A DNA stretch of 64,000 bases from Nepenthes gracilis (taxonomy: Eukaryota; Streptophyta; Magnoliopsida; Caryophyllales; Nepenthaceae), in assembly GCA_033239525.1 (NCBI GenBank), contig BSYO01000014.1:7110536-7174535 (forward strand), in the 5' to 3' direction. The notes below the pieces were generated by a model, which was not told the DNA's origin, ran no database searches, and saw nothing but the letters and a program-made list of their open reading frames with translations. Positions 33,350 through 45,368 of this stretch are shown here, piece by piece (position 1 is the stretch's first letter; the number at the start of each line of letters is the position of its first letter). Both the position numbers and the translations under genes were made by a program.

Positions 33350-34660
33350 TGACCACCACTTACCAAGTAATCAAGTACGGCCAACTCCAATGCTCCAATA
33401 CACATCTCAATCAGAAACGACACCTTCTCTGGTAATGACTCCCAATGGTAGCCAAGGAGGTGTATAGCCTGCACCCAGTGTGCTTACGGTTGGGGACTAG
33501 GGGCTCCTCCTACCCCCACACAACACTCACACGCAAAGGATCAGATTTGAAGAAAGCATGGTTGGCCAAGAGGTCCAGTTCGCTTCCAAAGCACCAAAAT
33601 AGAGACCAAGGAAAGATCTGCACCATCGCTGCCACGATTGATGACCCGCAAGCCACGAAGAAGGATCTCGCGATGTCCAACAGCCATGAGAGGATGGCTA
33701 AACCAATCTGCACCCCTCATTGAAGTGTCTAGGGTAAAAGACCCCCTTGATGTCTTGAGGGACGCATCCTCCCGTTGGGCGAAAGAGGAACAGAAGGGCG
33801 CATGACTATGAAAATTCGAGGACGATGTCAATAAAGACTCCACAAACATGGAAAGTCTGTCATTCATAGAGGAGATCCGGTCTTCACGAGCTCTGAATAC
33901 CACCCATGGAGCCATATAGTGGGAGCTTTGACCTAATTAACCACCTGCACCATTTTTGAGCCCTAATAGGCTCCTGGGGCCTTAGTGAGGCTGCTGTATG
34001 ACTGAGCTTCCCCATGACGCTCCAAGGAGATGCTTGAGTCTAGTTCTATTACCTCTAGCCAGGCTCCATCTAGACATTCCATGAGCTTTGTGACAATTTT
34101 GTGTCACATTTTCAACCATCCTGGAGAAGAGGAATGCGAACCACGTTGACACTTGGTGTCTCCACTAGCGACCGGGGAAGGCACCAAGAACTCACCAGAG
34201 GACCAAAATTCAAAGATGGAACCTCCCACAGGACTCCTAGACCAACATCCTTGAGAGGATCTGGGAAAAGGAGTTTTAAAGCGGTCGAAGCTCGTTAAAA
34301 ACCCGAAAGAAGGAGACCCATCAAAGTATTGCAACTTTAACCGGTCTTCAGGCCATGACATCGAAGACTACCAAAAGCTATAAAAAGAGATCAAGAGACT
34401 AATCCTGAAAGGGCACCTCATTGAGTTCCTACCGAGACTGGGGTAGACCCTCGGCATAGTTGGGTGAAGGCAGAGCGAGGGAACCATGGGAATCCTTGAA
34501 CCAGGATGTCTCCCCCATGCTATGGCCTCATCCTAGAAAGGAGCAAATGGCCTGGACAGAGTATCGAAAGTCTCCATCCACTCAACACCAGACCATTGAC
34601 AACGGGCCTCACAAAGTTATGACTCGAGAGCGCTACCTTGATAATCTAAATTTAGAGACC
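33350..34660 (+). pseudogene. Element G gag remnant
   Basis: Ser/Arg/His-rich gag-like frames broken by stops. At about 34315-34440 the reading KYCNFNRSSGHDIEDYQKL, then EIKRLILKGHLIEFL, matches the zinc-binding tail of Tat gag (KYC.FH...GHDTE.C..L..EIE.LI..GHL), with the final Cys replaced by Tyr. This is the strongest evidence for G's lineage and orientation. Confidence 0.65.
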
Positions 34661-35857
34661 TAGTCCCGAGGAGAGGAGAGGCAACCGGTGGACCGCCATC
34701 AAGCATAGGCCTCCCCCTCAAAGTGGGACGTGTCGTACCCCGTCTTGGTGATCCTCTAACATGATGCATAAGAGCTATGCACCCGGGGCAACGATTGGTC
34801 CAAAAGACACTAGGCGCCACCCACCTCAGAGGGCACCACCCACTTCCACGTGTCAAGTCTAAGTATGCTTAACATGCATCACTAAGTATGCTTGTAATGT
34901 GTGTCACATTTAGATTAATAAAATAGTGGTTGTGTTCATCATGCATGTATTTGCATGAATGCTTGCATGATATCGCATGAAATCAAACGACCTAATCTGC
35001 CCCTAAATTGGGCGAGTTGTGGCTTTTTTGTAAAATTGACCTACGAACGGTCAAAGAAACCTGGCTTAGGTAGTCAAATGGCCCAAAAGTGGTCAAAACC
35101 AGATGACTTGGGAACTCGGCAGACAAGGTATCAGACCCCCATCAAGCGGCCATCAAAACCTTAGGGGGCCTCTCTAAAGCATGCATGTGGTGACTCCCAA
35201 CAAGACGAGCACCATCAGCCAACCATGGTTGATGGGCTAGCCTAAAATGCATGCGAGCAACGACATCCTCTGGACAGGATAGAGCACCAAAGTGGTAGCA
35301 TACAAGCGACGACCTATGACTCCACTAGAGCCCGGTGGCTGTGGCCTAATAACCAGTCACCCTCAGCGAGGCTCACCTATTATCACGCTATGACATTTTC
35401 TAGTGAGGATGAGCACAAGAGGGCCAAAGCACCCAATGAAAAAAGAAAGTTAGTAAAAATCACGCAAAGAAGTAGTAGTGCTAGCAAAGATAATCACCTT
35501 GACCTACCTGCCCCATTACAAACCGAACACATGCAAGGTGGGCCATCCATCCAAGATGAAGCAACCACCTGCCAATCTGAAGGAAGGGCACATTCTGGCC
35601 AAGGGCTCCCCTTAGAATGAGACAAATGTCAGACGACCCTTCTGGCAAAGCTCTTCAGCTCTTACTCTCGTTGGCACCAACCTACTAGATGGGAAATAAT
35701 AATCAGAAGGTCCGGCATAACTAGCAAGATTGTTTGCCAAAGGAGACAGGACCTAACTTGACACCGAGACCCTAGCTCGAGGAGGCGCCAAAGGAGACGC
35801 CCCAGTAGTCCCTGCAGATGCAACGATTCCTTCGACCTCAAAAGCCTTGGACACCGA
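34661..35857 (-). other. Element G interior, weak antisense coding traces
   Basis: No plus-strand protease or RT was found. Minus-strand frames near 35857-35600 read VSKAFEVEGIVASAG, SPLAPPRARVSVSS and SSRLVPTRVRAEELCQKGRL with few stops, and could be the far end of the antisense gene at 58135-59012 once element D is removed. Not assignable to a family. Confidence 0.35.
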
Positions 35858-36910
35858 TGTGAGATTCTGATCCAGAAATATGATAATTATGGAATAATTA
35901 TATGGATAAAAATCAATCTAAGGCTTACGTATAGTGAAAATTTTGGTACTAAAGTAAAATGAGGCAAAATAGGCTAAGGAGCGCAGAGTGCTCAATCACC
36001 GCTCAAGTGCCCCTCAAGCACCCTCAAGCACAAAAATGCAAAGTTTGCTTGAGGGGGCACGCTCGAGGCAAGGCAGGAGTAGCGTATGGGTATGAGGAGG
36101 GCGCTCGAGCACCCCATCGAGCATGATTTTACGAGAGTCACCACCTGATGGGTGCTCGACTGGCGCTTGAGCGCCAGTCATGTGACCCGCATGTGACCTC
36201 TTTCTTTCTTGTTTTTAAATGGGTTTTGGGGCTTCATTTTTATAGCAGCAACGAGCAGAGAAGAACGAGAGGAAGGAGAGAGGAAGAAGAAAAGAGGGAG
36301 GAAAATCTTCCGTCCAACTCCCATTATAGTAAGGATAACTGTAAATTGAGCTCAGGCAAGTATATTTCGAATGTTAATACAGTTTTTGTGACGGAACTGA
36401 TTTTTTTTTCTCTCAAAAACTTCCGTCATGATAGAAATAGGATTTAGGACTTAAATACAAAATATAACTTCTGCAGAAATTTTAGCAGAATCTCCTTTGT
36501 AACTGAATGAAAACCACCGAAAAATACAACCTGTATAACCAACCAGTACAAGCACACAATTATCGATTTATACCACAATTCTTTCTACAACATGCGAACA
36601 TAGGATCACAGATGCCATTTAGAACCTGTACAGAATATCCAGAATTATAGAGCAGAAACTGAATTATTAACCTGTAGAAGCACAATTTTTCTTTTTACCA
36701 TCACATACATCACATGCATTTCTATACAAAATCCACATATATATGAATGTCCATAGATATAGAATCCATATACAAAATCACATATCCAGTCTAGTCTTTA
36801 CATCCAACTGATTCTCTAAAAGAGCTCAAAAAATGCTTCAGATCCTCAAATGTCTTCAGGAAATGCTTTTAGTCACACTTTCTTGTAAGGCACTAGCTCT
36901 ACAGTCTCAT

Positions 36911-37997
36911 CTGAAGGGGAAAAAAACAATAAAATAGTGAGCCGAGGCCCACCAAGGTACATGCAGATATGCAGTAAAGCATTATGTAGAATAGTCATGA
37001 AACTATGCGGAAACAGAATGGTTAGGCAGAATAGAATATAGAAAACAGAGAAAGCATAATTAAACAATAATTAACTCAAAAATCAGAAATCAGTATAATT
37101 TGGAAAGCAAAATCAGAAAGCAAAGTCAGAAACTTTCTCTTTATATCAGTACAAAACAGTAATCAGTACAGAGCAGTGGTATAGAACAGAGCAGTAATGG
37201 ACCCTACTAGTATACCGTACTAGCTGAGGGGGCGAATGATTGAGGATAGATTGTGTACATCTCCTCACAATCCAAGGCTATAAATAGTGACAGAAGATCT
37301 CATCCCAAGGGATCAGTACAGGTGTGACTCCCGAAAGTAGGCCAGAAATAGAACTTTTCTCCTAACCGTAACGCCCCGAGGAAGGGCAGACCACATATAA
37401 CTCCATGGACAGAGTTACCCTCGATTACCACCGTAAAGTTCTAAGACATATCGGAGAACCTAACCTGACTGTAATCAGTCCTGGGTCCTAAATAATAGTA
37501 TAAAAAATAACTCCTTTATTGAAAACCCTCTTTCGTAATCAGAGTTTCATAATTTCCTTTCAGTTAACTTCAGAGCGCTTAGAACATAAGGTAACGGTCT
37601 AAAAATCCTTCAGTTTTGCTTCAGAAATCTACAGTGATTTATCAGTATAAGTCCGTATAAAATTTTCAGAAACTAATTACATCAGGAGCTTTATTTTAAT
37701 GCAGATTAACTTTTATATAACAGAAATTATGGGTGAAAATCATTAAAGCCATCATTTTCGTACCTAGGGTTTGGCCGAAATTATCGGACGATAAACGGAC
37801 ACTTAACATGTGCATTTTCATGAAATCGATGTCAGATATTGTAGTATATACATGTAAACATGAAATATATCCGATTAATTTACAGAAACAAGCTTTATTT
37901 ATGCACAACATGGAGAAATATGCTTTTAGAGCATAAATACAGTTGCGGAGATATTAAAACACTGTAAAAATAAGAATTAGCATCGAAGTACACTTAC
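36911..37997 (-). other. Putative leader intron of the minus-strand solo LTR
   Basis: Minus strand: donor TCCAG|GTAAGT at 37997 (canonical GT), branch-like CGGCTCAC, then TTTTTTTTCCCCTTCAG. Exon 2 reads DETVELVPYKKV-stop, in frame with KNNGRLGP of exon 1, whose sequence matches solo LTR B's exon. Upstream sites CAG|ATAAGT (38348, decayed) and CGAG|GCAAGT (39304) suggest extra leader exons. Confidence 0.55.
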
Positions 37998-38415
37998 CTG
38001 GACCCAATCTACCATTATTTTTACCCAAATAGGATCGGAACGAGTAATTTCTCCCCTTTTTTTCCACAACAGAAATTATGGGTGAAAATCATTAAAGCCC
38101 ATCATTTTCGTACCTAGGGTTTGGCCGAAATTATCGGACGATAAACGAACACTTAACATGTGCATTTTCATCAAATCGATGTCAGATATTGTAGTATATA
38201 CATGTAAATATGAAATATATCCGATTAATTTACAGAAACAGGCTTTATTTATGCAGAACATGGAGAAATATGCTTTTAGAGCATAAATACAGTTGTGGAG
38301 ATATTAAAACACTGTAAAAATAAGAATTAGCATTTGAAGTACACTTATCTGAACCCAATCTACCGTTATTTTTACCCGAATAGGATCGGAATGAGTAATT
38401 TCTCCCCTTTTTATT
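37721..38415. repeat. 349-bp tandem duplication containing a leader exon
   Basis: Units begin CAGAAATTATGGGTG at 37721 and 38070. Each copy holds the start of the putative intron, the donor and the exon before it. The donor is GTAAGT in one copy and ATAAGT in the other. Few other differences, so fairly recent. Confidence 0.93.
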
Positions 38416-40604
38416 CCACTTTGTGCTTACTGTCGTACCTCAGCTTCCTCTCTCTCCGAAAGGAACAGATTAATTTGAAAAGCTTCCGAATCCGAATTCC
38501 TTCGAAATAGAGCATCCCGAAACTTTCAAATTGAACAATTGAATTTACACAAATACATATCACTTAATCGGCATTTAAACATGGAAACATTACACAAAAT
38601 ATCGTCCGAAATTCTCGAGTGAACAGTACCCGTGAACAGTACGTGTGAATAGTGTACATATACACAAATCTATTAATTTCAAAATTTCGGACATCCAACA
38701 AGCAATTTATCGAATCCAACGTATGGGTAACTATTATCCCAAGTCAATTTATACATTTAACTCTAAATAGAAGCTCGAACGGTGTCCGGGCGCGGGTTAA
38801 GGGCTTTGTGAACGAATTTCCACCAAATTTCACAATTTCGGATACCCAATCGGTAAATCAACTTACCCAAGTCATGAATATTCATAATCTAGTCCCAAAT
38901 AAATCAAAAACCTCTAAAATTGAAGTCCGAAACCACCCTGGTGTAGGGTTAGGGTTTCATGAACGAAATTTCACATAATTCCACCAAATCGGGTATCCAG
39001 CCGATGAATTAACTTATGGGCGATATGGTTAATCATATTCTAGTCCAAATTCATGCAAAAGCCCCAAAAATCAAAGGCTGGAATCCACCCGATCGCACAT
39101 GAACAGTACACGCGGGTGGGTGAGGGTTTCAGATGTGCATAACTGTGTAGAAACAATATATCGGATGACGAATTTCACATATATACATAATTAGACTATG
39201 GGCATCACAATGATATACATAGGGTTGGGTATCGAGACAAAATACCCAAAGGAGATCGAACAAAAATCAACAAAAAGGAAGAAAAATGGTATAGATGTAC
39301 TTGCCTCGATGTGCTCTACGATTTCTCCAACTAGCTTGAAGCTGAATTCAGACTCCACGGCCTCGATCTCCTCCTTTCTCTCTCTTTTTCGTCGCCCTCT
39401 ATCTCTCTAAAAGGGTTTGGTTGTGTGGGAAAATAAAAATCGCGAAACAGCACGGGGCTTTAAAATGGCCTGGCGCTCGAGTGCATGGCGAGCCGGCAGC
39501 TAGCATAGCCAATGTGGATTCTATGCTCTCCGTGGGCTCGCGGGTCAGGCCCGTAGCAAGCCTACAGCAAGCCTACTTTGCGTTTTTGTCATTCGGGACC
39601 CATTTTGACCATTCTAACCCAATCTTTCACATCCTTGGACCTTATTTTTGATTATATAACCTTAATAAGTCATGAATATCACAATTTAAAATGCAAAATC
39701 TTATTTACGAATTAACATTTCACAGCTTACAATTTCGATTCCCGATTTACCATTTTCGGTTCTTTGAGCTTTTCAATCCGATTCTTCCGTACCTTTTGAC
39801 CACAATTCACCTATTTTAACTTAATTACCTCTCAATTATCATATTCCAAAACTCGGGTCATCACAGTTTTTACAGTGTTTTATTATCTTAAATATTGTAT
39901 TTATGTTTTAAATCCTTGATTCTGCATGTTTACTATAAATAATGCTTGTTTCTCCTGATTAATCGGACAAATTTTGTGTTTACCTGTATACACTACTAAA
40001 TATACCTTCAATTTCATGAAAATACATGTTTTTGTGTTCGTTTATTGTTCAAAAGTTTTAGAAAAACCCTAAGCACGAAGATTAAGGGATTTAATAGTTT
40101 TAATCCAAAATTTCTCATATGTAGAAGTTAATCGGTAACATGAAATATTCAGGATGTAATTTATGTCTGAAAAATTTACATGGATTTATATTGTTAATTT
40201 TCTGAGTATTTCTGAAGCAAATCTAAAGGTTTACAAACTAATACTGTATATTTTGAAGTGAATCTGTGGGGTTACAAACTATTACTGTATATTTTAAAGC
40301 TAACTGAAGAGTTATTGTGAAATTCTGACTGACTTCTAAAATTTAATAAGTTTTTCAGTTAAGAAATAGGAAGAAAAATATTTCTGATCCTATTAATCAG
40401 GACCCAAGATTGATATACAGTTAGGTTAGGTTATCTGTCATACCTTAGAGCATTACGGTGCTAATCGATGATAACTTTGTCCATGGAGTTTCACGTGGTC
40501 TGCCCTTTCTCAGGATGTTAATCCAGAGGGTAGTTACTGTCACTAGTCGACACCCCTGTCCTGAATCCCATGAGAAGGGATCTCCTATTTCTGTTACTGG
40601 CCTT

Positions 40605-40629
40605 AGATTGTGTGGAGTGAACACAATCT
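40605..40629 (+). other. Conserved LTR hairpin, D 5' LTR
   Basis: AGATTGTGT, 7-nt loop, ACACAATCT: a perfect 9-bp stem. The 3' LTR copy (56778-56800) has GATTGTAT...ATACAATC, so both arms changed together. Confidence 0.65.
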
Positions 40630-41719
40630 ATCCTTAATTATTCGTCCCCTCTGCTAATAGAGTCTACTAGTTGGGCCCTTTACTGATAGAAAAGGAGATT
40701 TTTTATAATTTATAGATTTTGTATTGGTTTCTGACTTCTAATTTATGTTTACCGATTTATAATTATCGAAGAATGATTAGACTAATTCATGATTTCCGAT
40801 GCATGTTTAAATATAATTATGCTCTATTTCTGTTTCCATGGACACCTCCGCTCTTCTGATTACCGTGGTTTCTGTCTTAGAATATTTATGTTACGTACGA
40901 AATCATAAATTATGATTATCAAGACCTATTTATATGAAATTATACTTTTCTCATAATTTATGTATATGTTCCAATCCCCTGGCATCCCTGTGATCTTCTG
41001 TATTTATGTTCTACTATTGTTTCTGTAATTACTATGATTATCACTGATTCATATGTTACTATTTATCTGCACTTATGTTCTACACGAACACTATATATTC
41101 TGTATGTTTTGGTATCTTGTTAGGTTTTGACTCACTGTTTACTGTTTTTCTCTCCAGATAAAATCGTAGAGCTAGTACCAAATGAGAAGGAGTGATTTAA
41201 AGTTTAGCCTGAGGACTTTTGGAAGCCTAAAGTATTTTGGAGACCTTGAAAAAAAATAGTTTGAATGTAAATACTGGATTTTGTATATGAATTATATATA
41301 TGTGGATTCAGTATATGAAATGTATGTGATGCATGTGATGAGATAGGAAATTATTCTTTCACAAGTTTATAGTACTGCTTCTATTATATCTTTTATGGAT
41401 TCTGTACAGGTCCTAGATGGCATCTTTATTTTAAACTATTAAAATAGTGGATAGGAAATATGAAATGTAAGCCGTAGGAAATTATACAACATCTGTGATC
41501 CTGTGTCTGTGATAAGAATTCCTGTTGATGGATATTATGATGATGTTATTCTGTATGTTTACATGTTATAAGCAGGATTTTGTATTTTCTTTTAGCCCAG
41601 TTTTAGGGGAGACTTTGTCCGTTTTTTTCTAGAACTTTAAGTTGTTAATAGGGTTTAGGTTTCTGTTTTCTATAATGAAGAAAATTTCTGAGGATAAAAA
41701 AAATCTGTTCTGCCACAAT

Positions 41720-41730
41720 TGGTATCAGAG
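41720..41730 (+). other. Element D primer-binding site (tRNA-iMet)
   Basis: TGGTATCAGAG two bases after the 5' LTR. Confidence 0.93.
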
Positions 41731-44712
41731 AAACGAGATGTCTTAAGAATATCTGAATTGTAAGTACATGCTTAGAAAACGATTCTGACTGACCGAATCA
41801 GTAGGTATAGGCATAGGATAAACTAAGTCTTATGTATTCTAGTTTGTCTAAGTTGAAAATTGACTTGAACTAGGACTTAGTGATTAGGCTAATCGATATT
41901 GAATGTAGGCTAGGTCTAGACCGATCGTTTTAGGTTTAAAGATTCAAGTTGAACTGTTCTACGTTGAGGTAAAAATGAGGTACTTAGAATTAGATGGAAT
42001 GTTAGGATTTGGCCTTAAGGACTTAATTTGAAATGTATTGATTCTAACCCTCCCTCTGAGCTGATTACTTGAAATTAGGGATCTTGTGATGTTTGTAGTT
42101 ATAGATAATAGTACGACCTTTAGATGAGGGCCTTCCTTAGGGTGTTGGCCGACCGCAAGGATGAGGAGAAGAATTATTTAGGAGCACCTCAAGAATTTGA
42201 ATCTAATCAGTACCGAGCCAGTGATAAATGTGATAGTACCTAAATAAGGTCTAAGTAGTCGGTTTAGTTTGAGTTAAATTCAATTGGCCTTGGGACGAGA
42301 TTTTCAGGATTGGCACACCACTTGGGGGGATGCTTAAGTTTAATGATTAGATATGATGGATAAGATAGAATTAATGGTATAAGGATAAGATGTGAATCCT
42401 ATGGATTTCGAAGGTGTTGGTGGTATTGACAATAATCGGATGCTTGAAAGAAGATAAGTTAACATTGCCTCAGATAAGATAAAATGTGAAGATTACCTTG
42501 GGTATGAGTTTCAAGAATAAAAAGATATTACAGGGAATGTTGTGATTTTGATAAGGATAAAAATTTTGTTGAAAAGAAGTTTTTGATAGAGTGGTTTACC
42601 TAGGATAATTTGATCGCATGATGGAGGATTTCCTATGTTCTCTCGGGTCGGACAGAAAGGAAGTCCGGTACCTGAAACTGAGGTTTCATAGTGCTAAGTA
42701 TAGATGACATATTAGGTTATACCTGAAGAATTATTAAGTGGATGAGAAAATTTGAGGAAACTATTAAAGAGAAGATTTACTAATCTGATTGACGAATAAT
42801 ATTGCTATTGAGGTTGTGCCGAGACTAGAAATGATCTTGAAGATTCAAGTACAATTGATGAGGATATTTGGTGAATTTTTAAATAATCAGAAGTTAATGA
42901 TTTGATGATTGGGAGTCTCTGAGATTGAGATATCATAAGATTGGCAAAGGATCACTACGAACTGTTCTCGCTATCGGAACAAATTTGGTTATGAAAATAT
43001 GAAAGGAGAACCCTTGTGATTTTTTCTTGAGGTTGATTGAACGGTAAAGCCCCGGGGTTTTAGTCAGATTATTGTGAAAACTGAGTGGTCTAATCTGATA
43101 TAAGTGAATTAACTTGACAATGGAACATTAAGTTCCTAAATGTTAAGGTTTCAATGGTAATTGGGGACTATATTGAAATTTTGAAATGGATGTCTCAGTG
43201 GTGTTTTTCTACCAGTTAAATATCTAAAAATTGTGGGTATTGCTTTTCTGATGTTAATCTCTTCAGGATCTTTTGGGCTATGTAGATCCTTTTAGAAATT
43301 GATATGATACTCGAGGATTACTTGTGTAAATTGTTCCAAAATGATACAATACCCTATAGAGGCACACTTCAGATTTATCAAATTAATTCAAAACAAGAAT
43401 TCTAAGTAAGAGGCGAAGTTAACGGAATTAAGAATAGGTGTTCAGCCTAATTAGAAAATGGATTGCCCATTTTGAAATCAGTAGATGGCCATTTGAGAAT
43501 TTAGTTATGAAATTTTGAGAATATATGTATCTGGAAGAAAGGACCAAGCCAACTGTTTTAATGGATGGTTTAGAGGAAACTGAAATTTGAACTAGTCTCT
43601 AAGGAATTGTATGAAATTGGAAGGATATTAGTTGGGTGCCATTGAGGGTGCTTTAAGACATCCGGAAAATAGGATTGATTAATGGATTGAGTAAGTTAAT
43701 ATCCTTAAGAAAGATTGAGATTTTGTTATTTTTGTATCAATCGGTAATTATCCTCAAGTCAAGTGGGGGAGGAGCATATAAATTGAAATTCTTTTACTAT
43801 GAGTGGAATTTTGCGATGAGGCCTTACTGGGAGGAATTACGAATACTGTTTTTGGAGGTGATTTATACTCATGCAAATCTAAAATTGTAAAATGAAATAA
43901 TCTTTTCGAGGAAGGTGGATGTTAAGATCGATAGTTGATATCGGAAGTCTCCACTTGAGCAATTGTAGAATTGCTTTGGAGGTAATTCTGATCTAATAAT
44001 CTCAAGGATTACAAGTAGTTATGTCATGACAGAAAGGTAACCTTTGGAGATCACAAGTGAAATAATCTATTTAAGGATTATAACGATAGACTCTGAAATT
44101 GTCAATGAAACTCTAGGATTATATTTCATATATTGCTTATGAATCGATATCCTTAGGATAAGTGGAAGAGGGATTCCTAGTTTGAATTACCCTTTTCATT
44201 GTTCAAAGTCAGTAACTGGAATTCTGTACTAAAGAAATTGTGGGTATTTTATTGGGTGGTAGCTTTATCTTGGGAGAAGGTGTGGTTACGTTATCACTGA
44301 AGTCGACCTTGGGATTTTATAAACGGATAGACCTGTCTAAGGATTATATAGATGAACTTTGATATCTTGAAGGGGGAACGAACATCAATACAGATAGTAA
44401 ATGTTAAGGGTTTATAGTTTTGGTATTGATAGTGAACCTATGGGTAGACTCAATCGCTTGGAGTAGTGGGGTGTTGCATTCCTAAGTTGGGAAGCAGATT
44501 GTGTCTGAATATGGAAGTTATGAAGTTAAAAGTGGGAGGTCCTATGGTCTTATTTTAGGGCAATCGAAATGGTCCACCCGCGGTAATTACAGGTGATGTG
44601 TTCGGGTTAAACTAGTTGGCTCATTGGTGTGCCAACGAAATCTCGAGGTTGTTAAGTATAGCAGTTAAGGAATAAAATTGGAAAGTTTCGGTGGTTTCAT
44701 ATCTGCACGAGC
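41731..44712 (+). other. Element D interior, left part
   Basis: No intact ORF and no recognisable pol motif. Blocks match element E's interior in order: the 5' untranslated part (41750-41940 against 61880-62050) and 43540-43770 against 63380-63610 (both with AAAGGACCAAGCC / AAAAGACCAAGCC and AAGTGGGGGAG). CGAGC at 44708-44712 is the left duplication of element C. Confidence 0.7.
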
Positions 44713-44753
44713 TGTAAGGACCAAATCTTTCGAGGCAAAGGGGTAATCGTAAT

Positions 44754-44990
44754 CCGGTCAACGACTGTTGACCGGAGAACTTAGAAGAAGACTTATCCGG
44801 TCAACAGGAATTAACCGGAAGGAAGGGAAAGAAGAAAGTAATCCGGTCAACGCCAGTTTGAATGGAATATGTTGAAGGTAACATAATCCGATCAACGGAC
44901 GTTGACCAGAATGTGTAATCAGGAGCAATGAAATTTGGTCAATTGGCGTTGATCGGAAGGGCAAAAATCCAGTCAACGATAGCTGACAGG
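44754..44990 (+). promoter_or_regulatory. Six inverted W-box pairs in element C U3
   Basis: Six imperfect palindromes of the form CCGGTCAAC...GTTGACCGG, starting near 44754, 44797, 44843, 44887, 44935 and 44969. The TTGACC core on both strands is the W-box bound by plant WRKY factors. About 270-500 nt upstream of the TATA box. The 3' LTR keeps the array. Regulation is inferred from motif only. Confidence 0.6.
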
Positions 44991-45368
44991 AAATAAAGGA
45001 TGGACATTTAAAAGCGAATCAATGTAAGACAAAAGTCGAAAGTGCTGAAACAATAAGGAAGCCCTTACGAAAAGTAAAGTCAGAATAACTATTCCTCCAA
45101 CGCCAGTTAACCAAAACAGTAAGGAAGCCCTTACGAAAAGTAAAGTCAGAATGACCATTCTTGAATAGTAACCTACTCCCAACCACCCTGATGACCCTAT
45201 AGAAAAGAAGTACAAGCAGTTGACCTGCCCTACGTACTACCACCAACCCCAATGCCTATAAGTAATGACCCTCCCCATGAGTTGGATAGGAAGTTAGGCA
45301 AACGACCAGGTGAAGGCGTTAAGAATTTTGAGCCAGAACCAACTGAAAGGTTCATAAATCCAATCCAG

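Larger units (their letters stand above)
36387..39865 (-). mobile_element. Minus-strand solo LTR in D's 5' LTR
   Basis: Plus strand TGTGACGGAAC...GGTCATCACA, 3479 bp, flanked by GTTTT (36382-36386, 39866-39870). Its start on the minus strand (TGTGATGACCCGAG) resembles solo LTR B's start. It is longer because of a 349-bp duplication and an extra upstream segment that resembles the LTR fragment at 12676-15293, so it may be a chimera of two LTR types. Confidence 0.93.
36356..41157 (+). other. Putative leader intron of D 5' LTR (split by nested LTR)
   Basis: Donor CTCAG|GCAAGT, branch-like TGACTCAC, acceptor TTTTTCTCTCCAG. Net about 1.3 kb. Exon 1 (frame ...SKDNCKLSS) joins to DKIVELVPNEKE-stop. 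Confidence 0.55.
35858..41717 (+). repeat. Element D 5' LTR, split by a minus-strand solo LTR
   Basis: TGTGAGATTC...TCTGCCACA, colinear with 55537-57832. Interrupted at 36387-39865. Hairpin at 40605-40629. Confidence 0.93.

Noticed and set aside
33445..33915. Minus-strand ORFs opposite element G gag
   Set aside because: They mirror the gag region; the plus strand carries the recognisable Tat gag zinc motif further on, so the minus frames look like shadows.
43675..43890. 71-codon ORF in element D interior
   Set aside because: The matching segment of element E (about 63540-63750) has stops and indels in this frame, so no coding constraint is visible.
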